From Verrucomicrobiota bacterium (GTDB lineage Bacteria > Verrucomicrobiota > Kiritimatiellia > UBA8416 > JAIOPI01): a stretch of DNA of 6,716 nucleotides. The position numbers and the translations under genes are program-made. The first letter of the stretch is position 1; each line of letters starts with the position of its first letter. The stretch lies in the NCBI GenBank assembly GCA_027620105.1, contig JAQCIA010000113.1:1-6716 (forward strand), written 5' to 3'. This document shows, in pieces, positions 1 to 5,511 of the stretch. Under the pieces are notes generated by a model. It did not search any database, had not been told where the DNA came from, and saw nothing but the letters and a program-made list of their open reading frames with translations.

Positions 1-2
1 AT

Positions 3-27
3 TGGAGGGCGAGCGTCCCGCGAGCCG
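3..27. repeat. REP-like GC-rich imperfect palindrome
   Basis: The segment has the imperfect dyad GGCgaGCG-TCC-CGCgaGCC (positions 8-26), in which three-base outer and inner arms pair around a two-base mismatch. GAGCGTCC at 11-18 recurs in the same orientation at 111-118. Short intergenic motifs of this general form, found in many copies, are common in GC-rich genomes, and I have an impression of similar motifs in Verrucomicrobia-type genomes, which cannot be confirmed here. It lies outside any gene I can support. It may be cut off by the window edge. Confidence 0.35.
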
Positions 28-99
28 TTCTTGAGCCCATCCCAAACCAGGCTTAAGTAAGTGCCATTCTCGTAACTGGGTGGCTGCTTGACTCAAGCA

Positions 100-113
100 C
101 TCCCAAGCGGGAG
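100..113. other. Small GC-rich hairpin
   Basis: CTCCC (100-104) and GGGAG (109-113) form a 5-bp perfect stem with a four-base loop. It lies just inside the left end of the larger inverted-repeat element and next to the second copy of GAGCGTCC (111-118). No poly-T tract follows on either strand. Confidence 0.3.
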
Positions 114-138
114 CGTCCTGAAGGTGCGCGTAGGCGTT

Positions 139-177
139 GACCACGGATAGCAGGCATGTGGTCTGTCATCCGTGGTC
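139..177 (+). other. Strong hairpin with 10-bp perfect outer stem
   Basis: The outer arms 139-148 and 168-177 are exactly complementary. Inside them, an A149/C167 mismatch and a G150-U166 wobble are followed by a five-pair helix (151-155 with 161-165, one G-U) and the loop ATGTG (156-160). The two G-U wobbles become C-A mismatches on the minus strand, so an RNA read from the plus strand would fold better. There is no T-run after either arm, so it is not a typical intrinsic terminator. It sits downstream of the DUF5989 gene on that gene's strand and could slow or end transcription, or protect the 3' end. Confidence 0.45.
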
Positions 178-319
178 GCAGAGTCTCCGAATCGCGGTAC
201 AGGCTGCACCCCACTACCGGTGATGCCCGCTTGAGTCAGTCAGCCAGGTTGTCGCATGGGTCCATCAGGTGTTTGCGCACATCCCTAAAGAAGACGCAGC
301 CGAACTTGCCGCCCAATGA

Positions 320-484
320 TCAGAACAGCGTGTAGATGAAGGGCGCCGCAGTCTGCGTGGTCGTAATCAGCAGGCCCAGCAGCAGCAGCACGAGAATGAT
401 CGGAATGATCCACCACGCCTTGTTCTGCCAGGCGAATCCAAAAAATTCTTTCAGCAGCCGTCCCAGATGTCGGAAAAAGCGCAT
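320..484 (-). CDS. DUF5989 family small membrane protein
   Basis: A 54-residue protein beginning MRFFRHLGRLL. In order it has a basic amphipathic N-terminus, an aromatic stretch (FFGFAWQNKAWW, about residues 14-25), one hydrophobic membrane segment (about 24-41, with PIILVLLLLGLL) and the ending APFIYTLF. This layout, with KxWW before the helix and APFIYTLF at the very end, is what I recognise as DUF5989, a family of about 50 residues and unknown function. From what I recall it often sits beside carbamoyltransferase and SxtJ-type genes in glycan clusters; neither partner is present here. I chose the ATG at 484 because GGAG (492-495) lies 7 nt upstream. The alternative ATG at 490 would leave only 1 nt after GGAG and would add M-D. 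It lies 60 nt downstream of the deacetylase-like gene on the same strand, so it is probably the last gene of the operon. A different minus-strand frame over the same bases (285-497) gives only a non-membrane, low-plausibility peptide. Confidence 0.85.
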   Translation of the reverse strand: MRFFRHLGRLLKEFFGFAWQNKAWWIIPIILVLLLLGLLITTTQTAAPFIYTLF

Positions 485-491
485 GTCCATG

Positions 492-495
492 CTCC
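492..495 (-). promoter_or_regulatory. Ribosome binding site of the DUF5989 gene
   Basis: GGAG on the minus strand, 7 nt before the ATG at 484 and only 1 nt before the ATG at 490. It therefore decides the start in favour of 484. It is one of only two clear Shine-Dalgarno sequences in the minus-strand operon, consistent with this gene not being translationally coupled to the one before it. Confidence 0.6.
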
Positions 496-544
496 AAATC
501 GTTATGCGCGGCAGCTTAGTTCAGGCCATGCAAGGCGACCAGTT

Positions 545-1699
545 CTATTTTCTGGATCCGGCGGCTGCGCGCGGCCTTCCCCGACTGAGCGGCATGGCGC
601 GCACGGGCGGGGGTTGCACGACATAATCACGGAACGCCCCAGGCTCGCCAACTTCGTCGGCCTCCGCCGCCAGCACGAGATTCGCCATTTCGCGGGCGCT
701 GACGTAGTGCAGGCGCCAGGCCCGCCCGTCATTGTAGCGGGCCTGCAGATGCGCGTGCGCCGACTCCATCGCGTTGGCCAGCAGCACCCGCGTGTTCGCC
801 TCCACGCAACCGTGCGTGTGCACTTTCACAAACACCCAGTCGGGGCGCCCTTGCACATGAATGTGCTGTGCGGCCCACAGGTTTATGCGCGCTGCGGTGG
901 CCGGGTTTGCTCCGGATATTTCACCATTCTCGAGGCGCGGGAGCACCCCCCACTTGCGCCGCGCCCAGTTCAACGCCAGCGGTCCCTGGATCATCAACAC
1001 GGCGTGCGCGTCGCGCTCCGCGTCAGCCGGTTTTCCGGCGACGACCGGCCGCCCGGCATCATGTCCACGCGGACGGCCCGCGTGATCATGTGCGCGATAG
1101 ATCGCGTTCACGGTGCGAGGCTGGGTGGGCGACGGCGCCGAGGGAAACGTAAAATCCGCATAACATCCCGCGCGCCGCAGGATGGCCAGTTCTTCGTTCA
1201 CGCCGCACCAGTCCCCGTCGGGGCGCGAATTGCAGAGCGCCCAGTTGCCATGCACGAAACCAAAGCGCAGGGCACCCGCGGCATCCGACCCGAGCAGTCC
1301 GTGCCCGTTGCGCAGCGTGTCGCGGAACGTGGTGAGTTTTTGCGTGAACCCCTCTGGCGTGTCGTGGCGGTGATGCAGTTGCATTTCCACTTCACCGAAA
1401 CCGGCGCGGCACAGGCAGGCCAACTCGTCCAGGCAGGCGGCATCATATTCTTCGGCGGGATAAAAAAATGTGTGCACCGGCGCATGCCCGTCGGCATCGC
1501 GCAGATGTGTGAAGTGCGCCGGATAGGTTTCCACCCAGTGCCGCACAGCGGCGCGGGCTGCCGCCGGTGAGGCGCCGTATCCAAAGGGTTCAAAATGATC
1601 CGCCACGCAGAAAAACAGATGCCGCACCCCGGACACCGAGCGACGCCGCGCCACGGAGGCCAGGTAGCCTGCGAACCATTTATCCATGGCGCGCATCAT
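545..1699 (-). CDS. Polysaccharide deacetylase-like protein
   Basis: A 384-residue protein with no signal peptide and no membrane segment, so it is probably cytosolic. The features I recognise are VADHFEP (32-38), HTFFYPAEEYD (76-86), an acidic/His cluster HHRHD (109-113), FGFVHGNW (146-153), CYADFTFPSAPSPTQP (179-194), GPLALNWARRKWG (239-251) and VKVHTHG (291-297). Asp/His pairs at the ends of predicted beta strands resemble the metal-binding layout of glycoside hydrolase/deacetylase (NodB-like) barrels, and related proteins occur in exopolysaccharide clusters. The usual TFDD and HTxxH motifs are not literal, so activity is inferred: removal of an acetyl group from an amino sugar, or another metal-dependent hydrolysis. 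The start ATG at 1699 overlaps the stop of the upstream GT2 gene by 4 nt (ATGA). An ATG directly follows it at 1696, and neither has a Shine-Dalgarno, pointing to coupled translation. The frame stays open upstream to 2116, but that part is antisense-free shadow within the GT2 gene and has no family resemblance. Confidence 0.75.
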   Translation of the reverse strand: MMRAMDKWFAGYLASVARRRSVSGVRHLFFCVADHFEPFGYGASPAAARAAVRHWVETYPAHFTHLRDADGHAPVHTFFYPAEEYDAACLDELACLCRAGFGEVEMQLHHRHDTPEGFTQKLTTFRDTLRNGHGLLGSDAAGALRFGFVHGNWALCNSRPDGDWCGVNEELAILRRAGCYADFTFPSAPSPTQPRTVNAIYRAHDHAGRPRGHDAGRPVVAGKPADAERDAHAVLMIQGPLALNWARRKWGVLPRLENGEISGANPATAARINLWAAQHIHVQGRPDWVFVKVHTHGCVEANTRVLLANAMESAHAHLQARYNDGRAWRLHYVSAREMANLVLAAEADEVGEPGAFRDYVVQPPPVRAMPLSRGRPRAAAGSRK

Positions 1700-2916
1700 G
1701 CTGCGCCGGCACGCCGTGGCGTGCGTGTCCAGTGGCCAGTCAGATTGCCGGTGACATAGCGGAGGAAGCCGGCGAACAGGGCGGCCTGCATGCTGACGAA
1801 ATGCAGGCACAGTGCGGGCAGGCGGGCCCAGCCGCGCGGCGCATTGCCCGCGACCGCACCCAGCAGTGCCAACACCGCAATCAGCCCGAATCCCGCAAGG
1901 CACACGGCTCCCAGCTGCCGGGCGCAGGGCGAACCGATGACCAGTGCCGCAACGGCGCATATCGCCATCAGCAGGACCGCATGCGGCGTAAACCAGCGCA
2001 ACACCTTGTGCGACCAGAAACACCAGGCGAACCACCCGTAGCGGGGCAGCAGACAGCGGCGGCACAGCGTGAGCGCCTGGTAATCCCCGGCACCGATGCG
2101 CACACGCCGGCCCCACTCGTGGCTAAGGTGCGGCAACTCCTCCACCGCCACGGCTTCCGGTTCATACACCACCCGTGCCCCCTGCTCGCGAACCTTCATG
2201 CCGATCACGAAATCGTCCACCATTGTGTTGCCAGGTAGCGCGTTCCAAAAAAGTTCGCGGCGCATGGCGAAGATGGCGCCGTTCGCACCCAGACACGAAT
2301 CGAGCGCACTCTCCTGCGTCTTGAGCGAGGTTTCCCAGCGCCAATAAAACCCTTCGTCTGTATGCGCATCCGTCTGGGCGCGCACGAGGCCGCCCGCGGG
2401 CAATGCCTCGACGAGGGCAAGGCGCCCGCAGACACCACCCACCGCCGGGTCCGCGAGCGGCGCCAGCAGTGCCGTCACCGCCCCCGGCGCAAAATAGGTA
2501 TTGGCGTCCGTGAAGATGAGAATGTCCGCCCGGCAGCGGGCCACGAGATCCTTGATCACCGCGACCTTGCCACGTCGCTCCGCAAACACATGGACCTGCA
2601 CCTGCGTGCGTCCGGCGGCCGCCCGTTGCGCCGCACGCGCCGTGTCATCCGTGGACGCGTCCACCCCGATGTGCACCTCGTAGGGACGATCGGACGGAGA
2701 CTCCGCGACGAGATTGTGAATGCGGTCGGCAATGTGCGCCGCTTCATTGTGCGCCGAAAGCACGACGCCCACCGTCGCGGCGCGCCCGTTCCCGTTGTCC
2801 GTCCGCCACGGTCGCGCGTTTCGCGCGGCCCGCCGCAGCAGCAACGGAAACACCAGCCAGGCATAGACACACAGGGCCCCGCTCAGCAGAATCAGAATTT
2901 CCAGCGCCAGACTCAT
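1696..2916 (-). CDS. Membrane-anchored family 2 glycosyltransferase
   Basis: A 406-residue processive-type GT2 enzyme. An N-terminal membrane segment (about 3-28) precedes the GT-A domain. VGVVLSAHNEA (49-59) is the first strand with the nucleotide loop, GVDASTDDT (84-92) carries the UDP-binding Asp, FTDANT (135-140) is the DxD equivalent, and GANGAIFAMRRELF (210-223) is the acceptor-region motif. MVDDFVIGMKV (232-242) supplies the catalytic acidic pair. RRVRIGAGDYQAL (270-282) sits where cellulose-synthase-type enzymes have Q(Q/R)xRW, so a long processive polymer is less certain. Three C-terminal hydrophobic segments follow (about 310-328, 333-357, 364-387). It would transfer a sugar from a nucleotide donor to a membrane-bound acceptor on the cytosolic face. 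The start ATG overlaps the stop of the acetyltransferase gene by 4 nt (ATGA) and its own stop overlaps the deacetylase-like gene in the same way. No Shine-Dalgarno is seen, which suits coupled translation. Confidence 0.9.
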   Translation of the reverse strand: MSLALEILILLSGALCVYAWLVFPLLLRRAARNARPWRTDNGNGRAATVGVVLSAHNEAAHIADRIHNLVAESPSDRPYEVHIGVDASTDDTARAAQRAAAGRTQVQVHVFAERRGKVAVIKDLVARCRADILIFTDANTYFAPGAVTALLAPLADPAVGGVCGRLALVEALPAGGLVRAQTDAHTDEGFYWRWETSLKTQESALDSCLGANGAIFAMRRELFWNALPGNTMVDDFVIGMKVREQGARVVYEPEAVAVEELPHLSHEWGRRVRIGAGDYQALTLCRRCLLPRYGWFAWCFWSHKVLRWFTPHAVLLMAICAVAALVIGSPCARQLGAVCLAGFGLIAVLALLGAVAGNAPRGWARLPALCLHFVSMQAALFAGFLRYVTGNLTGHWTRTPRRAGAA

Positions 2917-3497
2917 GATGCCGTATCGGCTCGCGCATCCATGGCCGGCGCATTGTCCGTGGCATCCGGCAGGATGATGCGTGCCGGAATGCCAACCGCC
3001 GTGGCCCCGTCCGGCACGTCGCGATTCACCACCGCGTTCGCCCCAATCTTCGTGTTGCTGCCGATGCGCACGGCGCCGATAATCTTGGCCCCGGCGCCGA
3101 CGAACACGTTGTCACCCAGGACCGGCGCGGCTTGCCGTTCGGCGCCAATGGTGACCAGATGCTCCAGCTTCACATCGCGCCCACCGCGCACGGCGCTGTT
3201 GATCACCACGCCATAGCTATGAATCAGCACAAAGCCGGGCCCAAACTCCGCACCGCGCCCGATGATGCACCGCCCCAGCACGCCATTGAGTTTGTTGAAA
3301 ATCATGGCGAGTGGCACGAGGCGCCAGCGTTGCGCGCCCTGCATCAGGCGATACATGACCATGGCAAACGTGCCATCGGTCAGCAGCGCTTTCAGCGTAT
3401 TCCTCCCGCCGCCCGCGCCATACAACCAGACAGCCTTCGCCGCCACATCGGCAGCCAGCAGACGAAACACGCTTCGCGCTGTGCGGGATTCGTTCAC
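2913..3497 (-). CDS. Hexapeptide-repeat O-acetyltransferase (CysE/LbH-like)
   Basis: A 194-residue protein with a helical N-terminal part (1-70) and a left-handed beta-helix built from hexapeptide turns (about 75-175). These include IIGRGAEFG, HSYGVVINSAV, VFVGAGAKIIG and IGANAVVNRDVPDGATAVG, ending in IPARII as serine acetyltransferase-type proteins do. His93 in LIHSYG matches the first catalytic His of CysE-type enzymes. The stretch that normally carries the second one (DRHPKIGDGV-like) reads RQAAPVLGDNV (121-131), so that His is missing. This argues against a true serine acetyltransferase and for a sugar O-acetyltransferase using acetyl-CoA, as expected in a glycan operon. The start is GTG (3497), overlapping the stop of the GT4 gene by 4 nt (GTGA), with no Shine-Dalgarno. 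Its stop overlaps the GT2 start (ATGA). The acceptor sugar cannot be told from sequence. Confidence 0.85.
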   Translation of the reverse strand: MNESRTARSVFRLLAADVAAKAVWLYGAGGGRNTLKALLTDGTFAMVMYRLMQGAQRWRLVPLAMIFNKLNGVLGRCIIGRGAEFGPGFVLIHSYGVVINSAVRGGRDVKLEHLVTIGAERQAAPVLGDNVFVGAGAKIIGAVRIGSNTKIGANAVVNRDVPDGATAVGIPARIILPDATDNAPAMDARADTAS

Positions 3498-4648
3498 GCG
3501 ATCAACGCCACAATCTCCCGGGTCTTGGCTGCCCAGGTTTCACCGCGCACGGCCTGGCTGAGTCGCGTGCGCGCCTCGGCGGACAGCGGCGCGAGCACGC
3601 GCGCGCGCGCCGCCGCCACGAAACCTTCCTGATCGGCTGCGACCTGCACGCCATCCAGCGCCGCGGCATAGTGCGCAACCTCCGGCAGCGCGGTGGACAC
3701 CACGGGGCATCCCGCCGCCAGCATCTCCCGCAGTTTGATCGGATTGACCGCGCGCGTCAGTTCGGACACGACGAAGGGAATGATGCCGACAGAGAAATAC
3801 GCCACGTAACCCGGCAGATCGGCGAAAGGTCGCGGACCAAGCACGCGGATGTTGGCGACGGCCTTGAGCGGATCCACGGGCACATCGGCGCGACCGATCA
3901 AAACCACAAATGCCTCCGGCACAGCCCGCGCCACCGCCACGATCAACGCCTGGTCGACCCACTCCGACAGCAGACCAATGAAGCCGACAATCGGCCCAGC
4001 GGGCAAGTCAATCGGGCGCGCATCGTGGGGCAACGTCAGCGCCTGCGCAAAATGCGCGTGATTCACGCCATGATTGACGCGGTGCACGTTGGCGTGATCC
4101 TGCCGGCAATGCGCTTCGAGCTCGACGGAAGAGGCGATCACCATGTCCGCGGCGGCGCGGCACTGGCGATCCATCTCACGCATCAGTCCGGCATCGTACA
4201 TTTCAAACTGATCCCAGCGATCCACGCAGTGATACACGACACGCCCGCCCCACCGTCGCATGGCCCCCGCCAGGACCGGCACATAGTTGATCAACACCGG
4301 ATCGACGAATCCCAGGCGGCGCGCCCAGCCGATTCCCGGCAACGGAATTAGGAGCGGCGCGAGCACCCATAAGCCGCCAGGAAGGGATGAGGGGTGCGGG
4401 GTGAGGGGTGAAGCGGACAGACGCAACTCGGCATCCGGAACGCGCTGCGCGCCGCGCCGCGCGGCGCGCAGCTTGCGCAGCATGCGCCCGCGGTCACTGC
4501 CTGACCCCAGGCTTGGCCGCCGCATCCCCGCCCCCTCCACCCACAGCACACGATGCCCCGCGGACACCAGTGCCCGCGCAATCTGGTGCTTGCTGGTCGG
4601 GTTGTCCTGCGCCGCGGCCCAGGCATTGGCAATCATCACGACATCCAC
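3494..4648 (-). CDS. GT4-type glycosyltransferase (GT-B fold)
   Basis: A 384-residue cytosolic GT-B enzyme. The N-terminal domain begins DVVMIANAWAAAQDNPTSKH (2-21) and continues with HRVLWVEGAGMRRPS (32-46), LINYVP (119-124) and VYHCVDRWDQF (138-148). The C-terminal donor domain holds VGFIGLLSEWVD (221-232), VVLIGRADV (248-256), IRVLGPRPFADLPGYVAYFSVGIIPF (267-292), and VNPIKLREMLAAGCPVV (301-317) in place of the classical E(x7)E loop. It probably adds one sugar to a lipid-linked or soluble glycan acceptor. I chose the GTG at 4648 because GGAGG (4658-4662) lies 9 nt upstream and the product then starts with the family-typical (M)DVVMIANAW. Starts at 4639 (GTG, with a GTGA overlap) and 4636 (ATG) are possible and remove 3 or 4 residues. 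With the 4648 start it overlaps the methyltransferase by 13 nt. Residues about 72-90 (DAELRLSASPLTPHPSSL) look like extra sequence encoded by a heptamer tandem repeat. Residues 60-70 are encoded by a perfect 13-bp palindrome. Confidence 0.88.
   Translation of the reverse strand: MDVVMIANAWAAAQDNPTSKHQIARALVSAGHRVLWVEGAGMRRPSLGSGSDRGRMLRKLRAARRGAQRVPDAELRLSASPLTPHPSSLPGGLWVLAPLLIPLPGIGWARRLGFVDPVLINYVPVLAGAMRRWGGRVVYHCVDRWDQFEMYDAGLMREMDRQCRAAADMVIASSVELEAHCRQDHANVHRVNHGVNHAHFAQALTLPHDARPIDLPAGPIVGFIGLLSEWVDQALIVAVARAVPEAFVVLIGRADVPVDPLKAVANIRVLGPRPFADLPGYVAYFSVGIIPFVVSELTRAVNPIKLREMLAAGCPVVSTALPEVAHYAAALDGVQVAADQEGFVAAARARVLAPLSAEARTRLSQAVRGETWAAKTREIVALIA
4383..4410 (-). repeat. Four-copy heptamer tandem repeat inside GT4 gene
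   Basis: On the minus strand four 7-mers follow one another: CACCCCT (4404-4410), CACCCCG (4397-4403), CACCCCT (4390-4396) and CATCCCT (4383-4389). They code for part of SASPLTPHPSSL in the N-terminal domain of the GT4 enzyme. The unit length is not a multiple of three, so gain or loss of a single copy would shift the reading frame. Confidence 0.7.
4444..4472. repeat. Perfect 13-bp inverted repeat inside GT4 gene
   Basis: GCTGCGCGCCGCG (4444-4456) is exactly complementary to 4460-4472 across a 3-nt centre (CCG). The stem is nearly all G-C and would form a very stable hairpin in the mRNA on either strand. It encodes the Arg/Ala-rich stretch LRAARRGAQR of the GT4 protein and lies 34 bp from the heptamer repeat. 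It may simply reflect alternating Arg/Ala codons in a GC-rich genome. Confidence 0.65.
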
Positions 4649-5511
4649 AGCGTTCCGCCTCCGCGCATGTGCACAACTCCGTAACGCCGACAATTCACGC
4701 ACTCGGTGATCACCGGCGGCACGTCGTCCGCGTCGCCCGGCCCGCGCTTGGCCAGCGTCACCGCCCACATGAAATCGTGAAGCAGGTGTTGCTTGCGCGG
4801 GTCGTGAACCACGACGTACTTGAGCGGCATCGCGGCCACCCAGTCGAGCAGTTCGGTGCGCCCGAATTTTCGCAGGCCCTGCTCTAACGGTCGTGCCGCT
4901 CCGAGTGCATGCGCGCGGTACCACGTGCAAGCCTCGCCCGGCCTCATCTGCCGCCGCGCCAGATAGGCTCCGGCCTTGAGCACGCGCTCCCACCAGGGAA
5001 AGGCACGGTTGGTCTCGACCAGCGCCACGCCGCCCGGCTTGAGCACACGCACCGCCTCGGCCAGTGCGAATTTCCAGTCCGACAGGCACTGCAGCAGGCC
5101 CACGGTGGAAACCGCGTCGAAGCTGCCGTCGGCGTACGGCAGATCCTGCGCATCGCCCTGATCAAAAACCATACCGGGATTCTCGCGCCGCGCCTCGGCC
5201 ACAAGCGCCTCCGAATAGTCCACACCGCGCGCGGCAAACCCGTGGTTGGCCAGCAAGCGTGTGTACCGTCCCGCGTTGCAGCCGATATCAAGGCAGGTCG
5301 GCGCGGGCTGGTCCTTGCGCGCATGCAACCGTCCGGAGAGATCGCGCATCAGGTGCCGCAGAAACACCTCGCGATACTCGAAGAATGCGCGATCCGGATA
5401 CTGCGCGCGTACGTGGTCGGGCACGGCTTGCGCGGACTGCGAGGGCGCCGAATCCCCGGCGTCCGCGTCGAACAGGTCCTGCTCGACAAGGCGTTGTGAA
5501 TCCTCTGTCAT
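4636..5511 (-). CDS. Class I SAM-dependent methyltransferase
   Basis: A 291-residue soluble methyltransferase. The N-terminal 70 residues are variable and include a probable small helical cap (EYREVFLRHLMRDLSGRL, about 45-62). The Rossmann core follows: LDIGCNAGRYT (74-84) is the SAM-binding motif I, GVDYS (96-100) ends strand 2 with the ribose-binding Asp98, GDAQDLPY (119-126) contacts the adenine, FDAVSTVGLLQCL (131-143) is strand 4, and VLKPGGVALVETN (156-168) is the strand-5 region. This is the Methyltransf_11/UbiE-like arrangement. In this setting it most likely methylates a sugar or lipid-linked glycan intermediate, though the substrate cannot be read from the sequence. Near the C-terminus a CxxC pair (ECVNC, Cys271/Cys274) stands out. 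It is the first gene of the minus-strand operon in this window. The ATG at 5511 has a modest GGAA-type site (minus strand 5522-5519) 7 nt upstream and faces the GNAT gene across 38 bp. Confidence 0.88.
   Translation of the reverse strand: MTEDSQRLVEQDLFDADAGDSAPSQSAQAVPDHVRAQYPDRAFFEYREVFLRHLMRDLSGRLHARKDQPAPTCLDIGCNAGRYTRLLANHGFAARGVDYSEALVAEARRENPGMVFDQGDAQDLPYADGSFDAVSTVGLLQCLSDWKFALAEAVRVLKPGGVALVETNRAFPWWERVLKAGAYLARRQMRPGEACTWYRAHALGAARPLEQGLRKFGRTELLDWVAAMPLKYVVVHDPRKQHLLHDFMWAVTLAKRGPGDADDVPPVITECVNCRRYGVVHMRGGGTLWMS
4658..4662 (-). promoter_or_regulatory. Ribosome binding site of the GT4 gene
   Basis: GGAGG on the minus strand, within the last codons of the methyltransferase gene. 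It is 9 nt before the GTG at 4648, 18 nt before the GTG at 4639 and 21 nt before the ATG at 4636. The spacing favours 4648 as the start. Confidence 0.6.

Larger units (their letters stand above)
81..246. repeat. Nested inverted-repeat element (MITE-like or structured RNA)
   Basis: The ends form an 18-bp inverted repeat: TGGCTGCTTGACTCAAGC at 81-98 pairs with the reverse complement of 229-246 at 16 of 18 positions. Near the middle is a perfect 10-bp stem, GACCACGGAT (139-148) with ATCCGTGGTC (168-177). A second inner helix (151-155 with 161-165) closes a 5-nt loop. GGTGC (123-127) and GCACC (206-210) could add a helix between the two. The left end is itself a palindrome around C92 (85-99). No convincing target-site duplication flanks the element and it has no coding capacity. 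It could be a small non-autonomous transposable element, a structured RNA or a chance cluster of dyads. Confidence 0.4.
1..319. other. Intergenic stretch without a supported gene
   Basis: All frames are broken by stops, and the short open stretches show no family motifs or plausible start sites. The content is repetitive and palindromic: the REP-like motif (3-27), the small hairpin (100-113), the 166-bp nested inverted repeat (81-246) and its central hairpin (139-177). From 236 to 319 a 27-codon frame continues directly past the DUF5989 stop, which I treat as chance. No tRNA or poly-T terminator is visible. Confidence 0.6.

Noticed and set aside
139..177. Central hairpin as an intrinsic terminator
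   Set aside because: Neither strand has a T-run after the stem, so I kept it only as a hairpin.
236..319. 27-codon in-frame continuation past the DUF5989 TGA, suggesting readthrough
   Set aside because: The family normally ends at APFIYTLF, exactly where this TGA falls. The extra peptide has no recognisable feature.
285..497. 70-codon minus-strand frame over the DUF5989 gene
   Set aside because: It has no membrane segment or motif and no ribosome binding site; the overlapping frame encodes a recognisable DUF5989 protein with GGAG 7 nt upstream.
467..1570. Long plus-strand open frame of 367 codons
   Set aside because: It is antisense to the deacetylase-like gene, has no family motifs and an Arg/His/Pro-rich composition typical of a GC-rich shadow frame.
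1700..2116. Upstream extension of the deacetylase-like gene
   Set aside because: The extra 139 codons lie inside the GT2 coding region in another frame, and the ATGA overlap at 1696-1699 matches the other junctions of the operon.
2362..3216. Plus-strand open frame of 284 codons
   Set aside because: It spans two well-supported minus-strand genes (GT2 and LbH acetyltransferase), and its Arg-rich product shows no domain.
4649..5089. N-terminal extension of the GT4 gene by 147 codons
   Set aside because: It runs through the methyltransferase coding region in another frame, its sequence is low-plausibility, and a good GGAGG site with a family-typical start lies at 4648.
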